Below are positions 19,328 through 27,806 of a stretch of DNA of 64,000 nt, in pieces; position 1 is the stretch's first letter; every line of letters starts with the position of its first letter. The position numbers and the translations under genes were made by a program. The stretch covers positions 124,001 to 188,000 of the forward strand of contig NZ_JADIJK010000007.1 in assembly GCF_017355205.1 (NCBI RefSeq). Reading direction: 5' to 3'. Under the pieces are notes generated by a model. That model was not told the DNA's origin and made no database searches. It was given only the letters and a program-made list of their open reading frames with translations. Source of the DNA: Bacillus sp. SD088. Lineage in GTDB: Bacteria > Bacillota > Bacilli > Bacillales > Bacillaceae_C.

Positions 19328-19336
19328 GTAAAAAAA

Positions 19337-19350
19337 CGAACATTTATTCG
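19337..19350 (-). promoter_or_regulatory. LexA (SOS/Cheo) box upstream of recA
   Basis: CGAATAAATGTTCG fits the Bacillus SOS box CGAACnnnnGTTCG with one change. The B. subtilis recA box has the same CGAAT half-site. It ends 10 bp upstream of the -35, so LexA would block polymerase there. Confidence 0.8.
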
Positions 19351-19451
19351 TCGATTTTCAAGAAAAAAAGAGCCTTAAAAAGTATTTTTCAATAGGGGAA
19401 AACCCCTTTTTCACCCTATTTTCTAGCGCAAAACAATATTTTTACAAATAT

Positions 19452-19474
19452 AAAAAGCGCCCACGCGCTTTTTA
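19452..19474 (-). terminator. cinA-distal terminator
   Basis: The stem AAAAAGCGC/GCGCTTTTT is followed by A/T on the minus strand. It lies after the family A repeat that follows cinA and before the recA promoter. A second GGGG-AAAA-CCCC hairpin occurs at about 19394-19407. Confidence 0.65.
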
Positions 19475-19479
19475 TGATC

Positions 19480-19630
19480 GTCTAGCTCCAGCGCCTAGCG
19501 GCTAGCAAATTTACGTCTTCTTTCTTCGATAAGTCAACATTCGGTCCGTACCTTCGTCCTCACCGTGTTTCCTTTATCTCGTCAGAAGCCTTTAAATTTG
19601 TACGCCGCTAAACAGGCGCTTGCGCTTTTC
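19480..19630 (-). repeat. Family A repeat, subtype 2, between cinA and recA
   Basis: Read on the minus strand it starts AAAAGCGCAAGCGCCTGTTTAGC and ends GGCGCTGGAGCTAGAC. The inside differs from copies 1-2 and shares TTCTGACGAGATAAAGGAAACAC and ATGTTGACTTA with the copies at 27662-27806 and 53705-53835. Its left end abuts the cinA stop codon. Confidence 0.75.
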
Positions 19631-20875
19631 TTATAAGGACTCTTCCAATTCTTTTAACAGATAATAACAGCCATATCTAACTGTCCTTTTTTGATTTCCA
19701 ATTCTTGAACCAGAAAGATTTAATAGATAGGTTTTAGTGTGGCGATCATCAAAAGAAATCCCGATCCATACTGTTCCTGCTGGATGCCCTTCTAAAGAAT
19801 CAGGCCCTGCTACTCCTGTAAAGCTTATTCCAATATTGGTACCTAAAATGGTACGAATATTTTCAGCTAGTTCAATCGCACATTGTTCACTTACGACTCC
19901 ATGCTTTTCAATCGTTTCAGCTTTTACCTGGCATAGCTTTATTTTAGATTGGTTAGAGTAACAAACTACTCCTCCAATTAACATTGTGCTTACACCTGTC
20001 ACACCAGTCATTTCAGATTGAAACATGCCACCTGTTAAACTTTCTGCCGCCGCAATCGTTAAATCCTTTTTATCCAAAATGGTAAGTAATTCTTTCATGA
20101 TCGTTGTTTGGTCATATCCATAAAAGAATTGTCCCACTCTAGCATTAATTTTCTTTTCCATCTGCTCAATCATTTGTAGCGCTTTTTCCTCGGATTGACC
20201 ACGTGCAGTTATACGAATTGTGACTTCATTATCGCCTGCAAGCGGAGCAATGGTTGGATTGGTCTGCACATCAATAAGATCTTCAATCTCTGTCTCTAGT
20301 TGTGATTCGCCAATGCCAAAATAACGCAATACTCTTGATTCAATTCGTTCACGTGATTCCAATTGATCTATAATAGCGGGTGCCCCATATTTTCTGAGCA
20401 TTGGTTGCATTTCATGCGGTGGTCCAGGTAATAACATATAAAGATGTTGAGCTTTCTTCACAAACATTCCTGGAGCCATTCCATGTTCGTTAGGCAGTAC
20501 AGCAGCTCCCTCTAGGACAAGCGCTTGTTTTTTATTATTCTCAGACATTTCTCTACCCGTTTTTTTAAAATAAGAAAGGATATTTTCCATCGCCATAGGG
20601 TCTGCAACAAGCTGCTTTCCAGTATGATTGGCGATTACTTCTTTCGTTAAATCGTCTTTAGTTGGTCCTAATCCACCTGTAAAAATAATAAGATCGGCTC
20701 TTTCTTCAGCTATCGAAATGGCGTTTTCCAATCTCCTCGGATTATCCCCAACGACAGTATGATAGTAGACATGAACTCCCAGCTCTGCTAGTTCACGTGA
20801 GATAAACTGTGCATTCGAATTCACAATTTGCCCTAATAAAAGTTCTGTTCCTACTCCAATAATCTCAGCATTCAT
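19631..20875 (-). CDS. cinA: CinA: competence/damage-inducible protein, nucleotide-pyrophosphatase + amidase type
   Basis: The 414-residue protein has an N-terminal molybdopterin-binding-like domain ([38 protein letters not shown]) and a C-terminal CinA/PncC domain ([27 protein letters not shown]), which deamidates NMN in other bacteria. In B. subtilis cinA precedes recA in the same direction and interacts with it during competence. Here about 400 bp with a repeat and a terminator separate the two, so recA relies mainly on its own promoter. pgsA is 29 bp upstream, suggesting co-transcription. Confidence 0.95.
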   Translation of the reverse strand: MNAEIIGVGTELLLGQIVNSNAQFISRELAELGVHVYYHTVVGDNPRRLENAISIAEERADLIIFTGGLGPTKDDLTKEVIANHTGKQLVADPMAMENILSYFKKTGREMSENNKKQALVLEGAAVLPNEHGMAPGMFVKKAQHLYMLLPGPPHEMQPMLRKYGAPAIIDQLESRERIESRVLRYFGIGESQLETEIEDLIDVQTNPTIAPLAGDNEVTIRITARGQSEEKALQMIEQMEKKINARVGQFFYGYDQTTIMKELLTILDKKDLTIAAAESLTGGMFQSEMTGVTGVSTMLIGGVVCYSNQSKIKLCQVKAETIEKHGVVSEQCAIELAENIRTILGTNIGISFTGVAGPDSLEGHPAGTVWIGISFDDRHTKTYLLNLSGSRIGNQKRTVRYGCYYLLKELEESL

Positions 20876-20904
20876 TCAGCAAAATCCTTCCTACATCATA
20901 ATCA

Positions 20905-21483
20905 TTATTTTGATTGTAAAAGAGCTGTTCTATTTTTGTGAAAATATTCATATCCAGACCATATTGTAAAGAACATCGCGATCCATAAAGCGATTAAAGC
21001 AAAAGGGAATCCGATTGCTTCAAAAAAGATATTATTAAGAAGTAAAGCCGAAATAGCAATAATTTGCGTCCACATTTTTATTTTTCCCAACATTTTCGCT
21101 GCAACTACCTCACCTGAACCAGCCAATACAAGTCGCAGCCCTGTAACCGCAAATTCCCGACTAATAATAATAATAACAATCCAAGAAGGAGCAAGTTGCA
21201 TCTCAGCCAAAATAATAAGTGCAGCAGACACAAGCAGTTTATCGGCAAGCGGATCCAAAAACTTGCCTAAAGTTGTCACTAAATCGTATTTTCGGGCAAA
21301 ATAACCATCCACCCAATCTGTTACGGCTGCAATAATAAAAATCAATGCACCGATCAGGTGGGCCATTTCAATTTCTGTCCCAGGAAGCTGTACAACCCCC
21401 CAATGAAATGGGACAAGCATAAAAACCATAAAAATTGGAATCAGAAAGATTCTAGAAATCGTAATTTTATTTGGTAAATTCAT
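20905..21483 (-). CDS. pgsA: CDP-diacylglycerol–glycerol-3-phosphate 3-phosphatidyltransferase
   Basis: PgsA makes phosphatidylglycerol-phosphate, the first committed step to phosphatidylglycerol. The protein is about 192 residues with several membrane helices. The CDP-alcohol phosphotransferase signature DWVDGYFAR…GKFLDPLADK fits D-x2-D-G-x2-A-R-x8-G-x3-D-x3-D. ATG 21483 has GGGAGG 10 nt upstream; six extra codons are rejected. It lies between rodZ and cinA, the conserved order. Confidence 0.96.
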   Translation of the reverse strand: MNLPNKITISRIFLIPIFMVFMLVPFHWGVVQLPGTEIEMAHLIGALIFIIAAVTDWVDGYFARKYDLVTTLGKFLDPLADKLLVSAALIILAEMQLAPSWIVIIIISREFAVTGLRLVLAGSGEVVAAKMLGKIKMWTQIIAISALLLNNIFFEAIGFPFALIALWIAMFFTIWSGYEYFHKNRTALLQSK

Positions 21484-21529
21484 GAACAAAGTTCCTCCCA
21501 ATCAAAAGCTTAACTCATTTTAAGCTCGG

Positions 21530-21556
21530 TAAAAATAACCGCCGACAAGCGGCGGG
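21530..21556 (-). terminator. rodZ terminator
   Basis: The GC-rich stem CCGCCG-CTTGT-CGGCGG is followed by TTATTTTT on the minus strand, just after the rodZ stop codon. Confidence 0.85.
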
Positions 21557-21561
21557 AAAAG

Positions 21562-22467
21562 TTATGATTCTTTATTGAATTTTATAACGATATTTTGGAC
21601 AGTCGCATCGCTTTCCAATTCTAGTTTCTCATCATTTATATAAATTTCAGTCTCCGCCGCTCTTCCCGTCCGGATGTAAGCCTCTGAATCATCTGAGAAA
21701 TCATATGTTTCGCTTTCCCCATTGGCTATTTTTTTAGATGCAAACTCTTTATCGCCATTATTCGTCACTTTAATCCACGCTTCTCCAGAATCCGTTGCTT
21801 TCACCATCACTTCATACTTATCAGCATTGGTAACCTCATAAGTTGTTGTGCTTCCTGACACTCCTTCCATTGTGATTTTTTGTTCTTCCTCTTCTTCACT
21901 TTCCTCCGATTGCTTATCCGTATCCACTGCATCATCTTGTTCATCCGAACCTGACTGATCTTCCTCATCATCTTCACTGGAATCAGATGGAGAGACATCA
22001 TCTGATTCGGTAATATTAACCCCTGCATTTTGATTATCTACTGGATCTTTATCATTAGAAATAAGAAAATTAGTTACCAAATACCAAATTAAAACCACAA
22101 TGGCGATAAAGAAAATGGCCATTAGAATTTTAGGAAAAAACTCCATAATCTTTGACGTTTTACGTGAGACGGAATCCCTCGATTGTACGCGTGTTAAGTT
22201 TCCAGGTACATTATCATCATAAGCGACTGGGATCTCATTTTTATATTCATCAAACAGCACCTCAGGCTCAAGATCAACAGCCTCAGCATATTGCTTAATA
22301 AATGCTCGGGTATAAAACTTCCCAGGCATCACTTTAAAATTCCCCTCTTCAATCGCAGACAAATACCGTTTCTGTATTCTTGTAATAGCTTGCAGTTCAT
22401 CCAATGTGAGACTTTTTTCCTCTCGCGCCATTCGCAGTCTGTTACCTAAATCTGACAATGCCAACAC
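21562..22467 (-). CDS. rodZ: RodZ-like cell-shape protein (YmfM)
   Basis: RodZ links MreB filaments to the membrane. The 301-residue protein has an N-terminal Cro/C1-type helix-turn-helix (residues about 6-70, LGNRLRMAREEKSLTLDELQ), one transmembrane helix (about 112-133, ILMAIFFIAIVVLIWYLVT), a very acidic Ser/Asp/Glu linker (about 150-200) and a C-terminal DUF4115 beta domain. The start is GTG 22467 with AGGATAGGCA upstream. It sits 9 bp after ymfK. Confidence 0.92.
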   Translation of the reverse strand: MLALSDLGNRLRMAREEKSLTLDELQAITRIQKRYLSAIEEGNFKVMPGKFYTRAFIKQYAEAVDLEPEVLFDEYKNEIPVAYDDNVPGNLTRVQSRDSVSRKTSKIMEFFPKILMAIFFIAIVVLIWYLVTNFLISNDKDPVDNQNAGVNITESDDVSPSDSSEDDEEDQSGSDEQDDAVDTDKQSEESEEEEEQKITMEGVSGSTTTYEVTNADKYEVMVKATDSGEAWIKVTNNGDKEFASKKIANGESETYDFSDDSEAYIRTGRAAETEIYINDEKLELESDATVQNIVIKFNKES

Positions 22468-22476
22468 CTGCCTATC

Positions 22477-23265
22477 CTAGAAATCAAATCCAAACTCAGG
22501 TTCACTAAAAAGACTGTTTTTCGCTACTACTTCGTATGTAATTTTTTCTTCATGTGTATTTCTAAGCTCAATAATATAATCAAAATCTTCAATCGAATAC
22601 TCAGAATGCTGTACAAAAATATCAGGATGTTCGATTACTTTAACAGCAGGGAGGCACATAATTTCTCGGACAAGCTGCAAATGTCTTTCATCTGCCCGCT
22701 TTCTAGAAACAATCCCATCGATAATAAAAATATTATCGGCATCGTATTCATCCTTGATTAATTCTTTACGTATCGTCTGTTTTAATAAAGTAGATGAAAC
22801 AAAAAGCCATTTTTTATTTGCACAAACACTCGAGGCTACCACTGATTCCGTTTTTCCTACCCGTGGCATTCCTCTAATCCCAATTAGTTTATGTCCATCT
22901 TGTTTAAATAATTCAGCCATAAAATCAACAAGGAGTCCCAATTCATCCCGAACAAAGCGAAAAGTCTTTTTATCATCCATATCTCTCTGAATATAACGAC
23001 CATGCCTAACAGCTAGACGATCACGAAGCTTTGGTTCTCTCATCTTAGTCACTTTAATTGTATCAACTGTATCTAAAATTGATTCTAATCGTTTTATTTG
23101 CACTTCATTACTAGCACGTATTAAAAGGCCGCGTCTTCCACTATCTACCCCATTAATGCTAACGATATTAATCGAGAGCATCCCTAATAAAGAAGAGATA
23201 TCTCCTAATAGACCAGGTCGATCAATTGCAATTTCATATTCAAAGTACCATTCTTTCCGATCCAC
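22477..23265 (-). CDS. ymfK: YmfK, DUF3388 protein with ACT-like and P-loop segments
   Basis: The product is about 262 residues. The N-terminal 75 residues resemble an ACT regulatory fold (FEYEIAIDRPGLLGDISSLLGML). The middle has a P-loop-like GIRGMPRVGKTE (about residues 137-148). No biochemical function is established for the family; it is conserved at this site in Bacillus. The longest frame begins with TTG at 23286, but GAGGAG 9 nt upstream favours GTG 23265 (MDRKEWYFEYEI). It probably forms an operon with rodZ 9 bp downstream. Confidence 0.9.
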   Translation of the reverse strand: MDRKEWYFEYEIAIDRPGLLGDISSLLGMLSINIVSINGVDSGRRGLLIRASNEVQIKRLESILDTVDTIKVTKMREPKLRDRLAVRHGRYIQRDMDDKKTFRFVRDELGLLVDFMAELFKQDGHKLIGIRGMPRVGKTESVVASSVCANKKWLFVSSTLLKQTIRKELIKDEYDADNIFIIDGIVSRKRADERHLQLVREIMCLPAVKVIEHPDIFVQHSEYSIEDFDYIIELRNTHEEKITYEVVAKNSLFSEPEFGFDF

Positions 23266-23365
23266 TGCGACCCACTCCTCAGTCAAACTAAGTTCGTAAA
23301 GATATCTAGTATATATAATAGCGGATTATCATGTAATTTGAAAGAGAAACATATGTGAATTAAAT

Positions 23366-23426
23366 GAAAAAAAGACTGAGCCTAAAGAGGTTTCATTTCC
23401 TTTTTCCGTAAAAGAAACCTCTTTAG
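23366..23426 (-). terminator. ymfJ terminator
   Basis: A 13-bp perfect stem, CTAAAGAGGTTTC/GAAACCTCTTTAG, has a long loop and is followed by a run of seven T on the minus strand. Confidence 0.85.
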
Positions 23427-23452
23427 AACACAGTCAATTTGTTGTTCACCTT

Positions 23453-23710
23453 TTATTTAGAGCTATTATTTTCTACAAGCTTTACCATTACACTCGCAAT
23501 GGCATCTTGTTCTTCCTCTGAAGCAACAGACCAAAGATCAGATAAAACTCTTTGTTGCTCATTTTTTGGGTCGACATGATTGGCTAAATAATCTCCGACA
23601 TGATGGGCCATTTTATCAATAACTTTTCCGGACATTCCTTGTTCTTGTGCACCATCAAGCTGGTCACCCAAAAAGTTTTTCCATTGATCCCAATTATTAA
23701 GAACTGACAT
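23453..23710 (-). CDS. ymfJ: YmfJ, DUF3243 small protein
   Basis: An 85-residue, soluble, helical protein (MSVLNNWDQWKNFLGDQLDGAQ … HVGDYLANHVDPKNEQQRVL) of a Bacillaceae family with no assigned role. AGGAGG-type ribosome binding occurs just upstream (TTAAAGGAGGATATGCT). It stands between ymfI and ymfK with its own terminator, so it is probably the last gene of a short ymfI-ymfJ unit. Confidence 0.9.
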   Translation of the reverse strand: MSVLNNWDQWKNFLGDQLDGAQEQGMSGKVIDKMAHHVGDYLANHVDPKNEQQRVLSDLWSVASEEEQDAIASVMVKLVENNSSK

Positions 23711-23782
23711 AGCATATCCTCCTTTAATTGAACAGCTTCACATTTATTATGTACAAGTGAAAATCACATTATTCTATGGAGA

Positions 23783-24505
23783 TCATGTATACCATCCGCC
23801 ATTTACTGCTAAAACCTGTCCAGTTATATAGGAGGCTCTTTCCGATAATAAGAAAGAAACGGCGCCAGAAATATCCTTCGGTTCAGCTATATATCCAAGC
23901 GGAATAGCGGATTCGAGTTCTTCTAATTCTTGTGCATCAAATGGTGCTAACATATTGGTTTTGACCGCTCCGGGAGCTACACAATTAATACGTAAACTAG
24001 AGCTCGCTGTTTCTTTGCTTAACGATTTAACGAACGCGATTTGTGCCCCTTTAACGGTCGAGTACAGGACTTCACAAGCTGCTCCTGTTTGTCCCCATAT
24101 GGAACTAATAAGGACAATTCGAGCAGATGGACGTTGCCTTAAACTTGATAATAAAGATTGAACCAGCATCATTGGACTTTTTATATGAAGCTGTAACATT
24201 TTGTCCATTTCCACTTCAGCTAAATCAGAAAAAAGACCATATGGAGCACTGCCAGAGGAGTAAATCAAAGCATCAATCTGAAAAATATGATCAATAAGAT
24301 GGTTCGCTCCTTCTCTTGTTGATAAATCGGCACAAATCGGGATACATTCTATTCCATATGGGCTTAACTGATGAATTAATTGAAATAGAGCTTCCTTATT
24401 TTTATGATAATGTAAATAAAGGTTCCAACCTTCATTAGCAAGGTCCTCTGCTACCGCTGAACCAATCCCACCACTCGCACCAGTGATTAAAGCATATTTC
24501 TTCAT
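23783..24505 (-). CDS. ymfI: YmfI, short-chain dehydrogenase/reductase
   Basis: A 240-residue classical SDR with the NAD(P) motif TGASGGIG near the N-terminus, the catalytic Ser-Tyr-Lys arrangement (ISSIWG, then YSTVKGA) and the terminal GQVLAVNGGWYT typical of FabG-like reductases. The substrate is unknown; it is annotated as a 3-oxoacyl-ACP reductase-like protein in Bacillus. The open frame extends 37 codons further upstream through the terminator hairpin, but ATG 24505 with GAGGGGAAG is clearly the start. Confidence 0.92.
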   Translation of the reverse strand: MKKYALITGASGGIGSAVAEDLANEGWNLYLHYHKNKEALFQLIHQLSPYGIECIPICADLSTREGANHLIDHIFQIDALIYSSGSAPYGLFSDLAEVEMDKMLQLHIKSPMMLVQSLLSSLRQRPSARIVLISSIWGQTGAACEVLYSTVKGAQIAFVKSLSKETASSSLRINCVAPGAVKTNMLAPFDAQELEELESAIPLGYIAEPKDISGAVSFLLSERASYITGQVLAVNGGWYT

Positions 24506-24529
24506 TCTACTTCCCCTCACATTTTTTAA

Positions 24530-24562
24530 ATAAAAATGCCCGGCAGCATTTCGTCCGGGCAA
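24530..24562 (-). terminator. Terminator ahead of ymfI
   Basis: The stem TGCCCGG/CCGGGCA with an 11-nt loop is followed by TTTTTATTT on the minus strand, ending 25 nt before the ymfI start. It stops transcripts coming from ymfF-ymfH. Confidence 0.85.
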
Positions 24563-24564
24563 TA

Positions 24565-24806
24565 ACAAAAGCGCAAGGCGCCCGCCTATCGGCGACAAGC
24601 AAAATTTCTGAGACAAAGAAAATTCTGGTTTTGACTTTTATTGGCTCAGGTATTTCTTGGAACATCGGCTAAGGACGCCACGTCCTGGCGGCAGACTCAA
24701 ACGCGACGTCCTGTCGCTTCGTCTGCACTAGTACATCCTGTACGTCGCAACGCCGATGGACTCGCATCCTGCGAGCCTCTCGGGGCTAGGCGCTGGAGCT
24801 GGATGT
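24565..24806 (+). repeat. Family A intergenic repeat between ymfH and ymfI
   Basis: A complete copy from AAAAGCGCAAGGCGCCCGCC to GGCGCTGGAGCTGGAT. Visible hairpins: CTGAGACAAAG…TTGGCTCAGG, CGCCA-CGTCC-TGGCG (24676-24690), GCGAC-GTCCT-GTCGC (24703-24717), GTAC-ATCCT-GTAC (24731-24743) and CTCGC-ATCCT-GCGAG (24761-24775). This is the clearest example of the modular build. Confidence 0.85.
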
Positions 24807-24818
24807 AAAAATCCACAC

Positions 24819-26108
24819 TTATTGTTTTGGCACAACCTGGCAAACCGTCATCCGGCTTTCCTCAATCAAGTCCTTCGCGGCTGCTAAAACATCTTGAATC
24901 GTCAATGTCTCAAGTACAGGAACAACGTCGAATAAATTCATTTCATTAAAAATAAATCTTGTGAATTGATTCGCAATGTACTCTTGTGAATTTAATGAGC
25001 GAAGAAATCGGCCAATTCTTTTTTTCTTCGTTCTTTCTAACGCTTCTTCAGTAATATATTTCCCTGTTTTTGCCTCTAATAAAATGCTATTTATCTTATT
25101 TGCGAGCTCTTCAGGTTTTTTTGTATTTCCTCCAATCACCGCAAAACCATAGCTCTGTTCTTGTGAATATTCATATTGAAAAGTATCATCAATTAATTCG
25201 CTCGTATATAATTCTTCATACAAATCAGAGCTTTTGCTAAACAATATATCCATGAAAAGGGATAAGGATAATTCGTTCCTTAACATTTCTTCACCTGATT
25301 GGCCAATTTTTGTCGCTTTTACTCCCACAAAGCATTTAGGTGTCTGTACATTCATTTCTAGTACTTGCATTTTTTGCGCGACTGTTTCTGGCTCTTCTTC
25401 AAAAATCCGCTCAATCTGTGGTGCTGCTTGGTATTGCTTTGCCGCTTGATCGTCACGGATGAATGTCATGATGTCTGTCGGATCAAGTGGGCCCGTAATG
25501 AATAACATCATATTACTCGGATGATAAAAAGTCTCATAACAGTCATAGAGTAACTCAGCCGTGATCGGCGCAATCGATTCAACCGTCCCAGCAATATCTA
25601 TTTTCACAGGATGATGATGGTACATATTCTCAATTGTTCCGAAATAAGCTCTCCAATCAGGATTATCATCATACATCATAATTTCTTGGCCAATAATCCC
25701 TTTTTCCTTTTCGACCGTCTTTTCAGTGAAATATGGTTTTTGTACCATATCTAATAATGTCTTTAAATTAAGTTTGACATGATCTGTACTTGAAAATAAG
25801 TAGGCAGTTCGATCAAAGGATGTAAAGGCATTGGCTGATGCCCCTTGTTTACTAAATGTTTGAAAAGTATCTCCATCCTCTTTCTCAAACATCTTATGCT
25901 CGAGAAAATGAGCGATCCCATCGGGAACACGTTTAAATTCAGTTTGATTCAGTGGTTTGAAATGATCATCAATGGAACCATATTTTGTCGTGAATGTCAC
26001 ATAGGTTTTATTAAACCCAGGCTTAGGCAGTATATAAACATCCAAGCCATTCTCCAATTTTTCACGGTACAATATCTCATTTATTTGAGTAAATTCAACT
26101 TTATTCAT
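24819..26108 (-). CDS. ymfH: YmfH, M16-family zinc peptidase (subunit with HxxEH)
   Basis: A 429-residue M16 protein. The inverted zinc motif is present as HFLEH near residue 66, followed by a distal glutamate region (EKEKGIIGQEIMMYDD). It starts 3 bp after ymfF, so the two are almost certainly co-translated and may form a two-chain M16B peptidase, with YmfH catalytic and YmfF non-catalytic, as in other paired M16B proteins. The substrate is unknown. Confidence 0.92.
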   Translation of the reverse strand: MNKVEFTQINEILYREKLENGLDVYILPKPGFNKTYVTFTTKYGSIDDHFKPLNQTEFKRVPDGIAHFLEHKMFEKEDGDTFQTFSKQGASANAFTSFDRTAYLFSSTDHVKLNLKTLLDMVQKPYFTEKTVEKEKGIIGQEIMMYDDNPDWRAYFGTIENMYHHHPVKIDIAGTVESIAPITAELLYDCYETFYHPSNMMLFITGPLDPTDIMTFIRDDQAAKQYQAAPQIERIFEEEPETVAQKMQVLEMNVQTPKCFVGVKATKIGQSGEEMLRNELSLSLFMDILFSKSSDLYEELYTSELIDDTFQYEYSQEQSYGFAVIGGNTKKPEELANKINSILLEAKTGKYITEEALERTKKKRIGRFLRSLNSQEYIANQFTRFIFNEMNLFDVVPVLETLTIQDVLAAAKDLIEESRMTVCQVVPKQ

Positions 26109-26111
26109 TTT

Positions 26112-27386
26112 TTACTCACCTTCCGTTCCAGCCAAAAAGTAAATGGTATCCATTTCAATCTTCTCGGCCACTTCAATGATTTCTTCTTTCGAAACAGCTT
26201 GGATTCTTTCAAGCCAATTTGCTAACGTAATCTTTTCATCTCCAACATAATTATTATAAAGAACTTCTATAAAACCTTTAGCTGAATCAAGTGTTTCTAA
26301 AAGTTCATTTCTAATAACAGCCTTTGTTTGCTCAATTTCCTTTTCTGTAAATTCTCCTAATCGCATCAAGTCCAGCTGCTCCTTAATGATGGAAACGGCT
26401 TTATCATAATTTTGATTTTCAATTCCGGACATGATCATTAATAAACCTTTATGACTTTCAATTCGACTTGCGGCATAATAAGCAAGGCTTTCTTTTTCCC
26501 GCACATTAATAAATAGTTTAGAGTGAGCAAATCCTCCAAAAATACCATTAAACATCTGTAAAGCATAGTATTCTTGATCTCCAAGTAGAATGTTTGTGCG
26601 ACAGCCTATATTTAATTTACCTTGATTTAAGTCCTGATGTTCTTTAACAACTGTTAGTTCACCGACTTCCTTTGTAGCCGGTCTATTTTTTTGTTTCATG
26701 CCCCGATCAGAAAGGGACAATACTGAAAATAGATTCTGGACTTCTGATACCTCAATATCGCCAATAATATATAAATCAATTTGATCCTCATTAAAAGCTC
26801 GCTGATAGTATTCGTAAAGGCTTTCCCCGGTGATTGCATCGATTTCATCAAGCTCACCAGTTGGTTGAATCGCATAAGGCTCATTTTTACACATTTCCTC
26901 TACCAAGCGGACTGTTGCATAACGCATTTTATCATCATAAAGAGAATGAATCCTTTCTTTCAATCCTCTTTTTTCCTTCTTCATTGTTTTTTCATCGAAT
27001 CGGTCATTCGCGACATTAGGATGAAGCAACACTTCAGTTAAAAAATCAACGCCCTTATGCAAAAGAGGAGTTTTATCTTGCAAATACTTCTCATTGGCGA
27101 TCTCTAATGTAAAACTAATGATGTTTTCTTCTCCTTTTTTACTCGTATCTGCATAAAATGATGCCCCATAAAGTTCATCCAAATAGGAGCGTAACGCACC
27201 AGAAGTAGCATATTTCTTTGTGCTACTTTGCATGACTAATGGTAATAACGCTCTTAATGTCGCGGTTTCTTTTTGAAGAGGGGCCTTCATTTTCCAAACA
27301 ATTGTATTTGTTTTATATTTCTCTGTCTGTATCATATGTAGAGTAAAACCGTTCATTTTTACAATATGTTCTTTTTCAAATTCCAT
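26112..27386 (-). CDS. ymfF: YmfF, M16-like protein lacking the zinc motif
   Basis: The 424-residue M16 fold is recognisable (LDELYGASFYADTSKKG … ENIISFTLEIANEKYL … NEDQIDLYIIGDI). The position where HxxEH should occur has only ALLPLVMQSST, so no zinc would be bound. It pairs with YmfH immediately downstream and is probably the structural half of a heterodimer. In B. subtilis other genes (ymfC-ymfE) lie between spoIIIE and ymfF; here there is only repeat DNA. Confidence 0.92.
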   Translation of the reverse strand: MEFEKEHIVKMNGFTLHMIQTEKYKTNTIVWKMKAPLQKETATLRALLPLVMQSSTKKYATSGALRSYLDELYGASFYADTSKKGEENIISFTLEIANEKYLQDKTPLLHKGVDFLTEVLLHPNVANDRFDEKTMKKEKRGLKERIHSLYDDKMRYATVRLVEEMCKNEPYAIQPTGELDEIDAITGESLYEYYQRAFNEDQIDLYIIGDIEVSEVQNLFSVLSLSDRGMKQKNRPATKEVGELTVVKEHQDLNQGKLNIGCRTNILLGDQEYYALQMFNGIFGGFAHSKLFINVREKESLAYYAASRIESHKGLLMIMSGIENQNYDKAVSIIKEQLDLMRLGEFTEKEIEQTKAVIRNELLETLDSAKGFIEVLYNNYVGDEKITLANWLERIQAVSKEEIIEVAEKIEMDTIYFLAGTEGE

Positions 27387-27529
27387 TGCTAAACCTCCAT
27401 TTATAGATAATTAACTTTACATAATACTTTTATGGTAAAATACATCAAGAGACTAGAATGCTGCACTTTATTTTATGTTATTGAACATGAAATATGCGAA
27501 TAAGCAGCTAATCCGGCAGATGATTTTTG

Positions 27530-27806
27530 TCTAACGATAGGCGGCAGAGCAAAAAGCTCGTAGAATGCGAGTCCATCGTTGTTGTGACAGAGCGTCGCAA
27601 CAACCGATGGACTACTAAATAGCCTTGTCGTATCTAGACGACATCGTCTTTCACTTTTCTTTGTCCAGCTACAGCACCTAGCGACTAGCAAATTTACGAC
27701 TTCTTCCAACGATAAGTCAACATCGGCTCATCCTTCGCTGTGTTTCCTTTATCTCGTCAGAAGCCTTTAAATTTGTACGTCGCTGAACAGACGCTTCCGC
27801 TTTTCT
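27530..27806 (-). repeat. Family A repeat, subtype 2, plus degraded fragment between ymfF and spoIIIE
   Basis: On the minus strand 27806-27662 is a subtype 2 copy (AAAAGCGGAAGCGTCTGTTCAGCG to GTGCTGTAGCTGGAC). Next to it, 27530-27661 is a decayed block with CATCGTTGTTGTGAC and AACCGATGGACT pieces. The repeat end coincides with the last codons of spoIIIE. Between 27387 and 27529 I see nothing definite. Confidence 0.65.

Noticed and set aside
24565-24806. CRISPR array from the regularly spaced GTCCTG-type motifs
   Set aside because: The motifs are short hairpins with different stems and irregular spacing, with no identical direct repeats of CRISPR length and no cas genes.
27473-27709. 78-codon open frame on the minus strand
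   Set aside because: It runs through family A repeat DNA, is Cys/Ser-rich without any family match, and lacks a Shine-Dalgarno.
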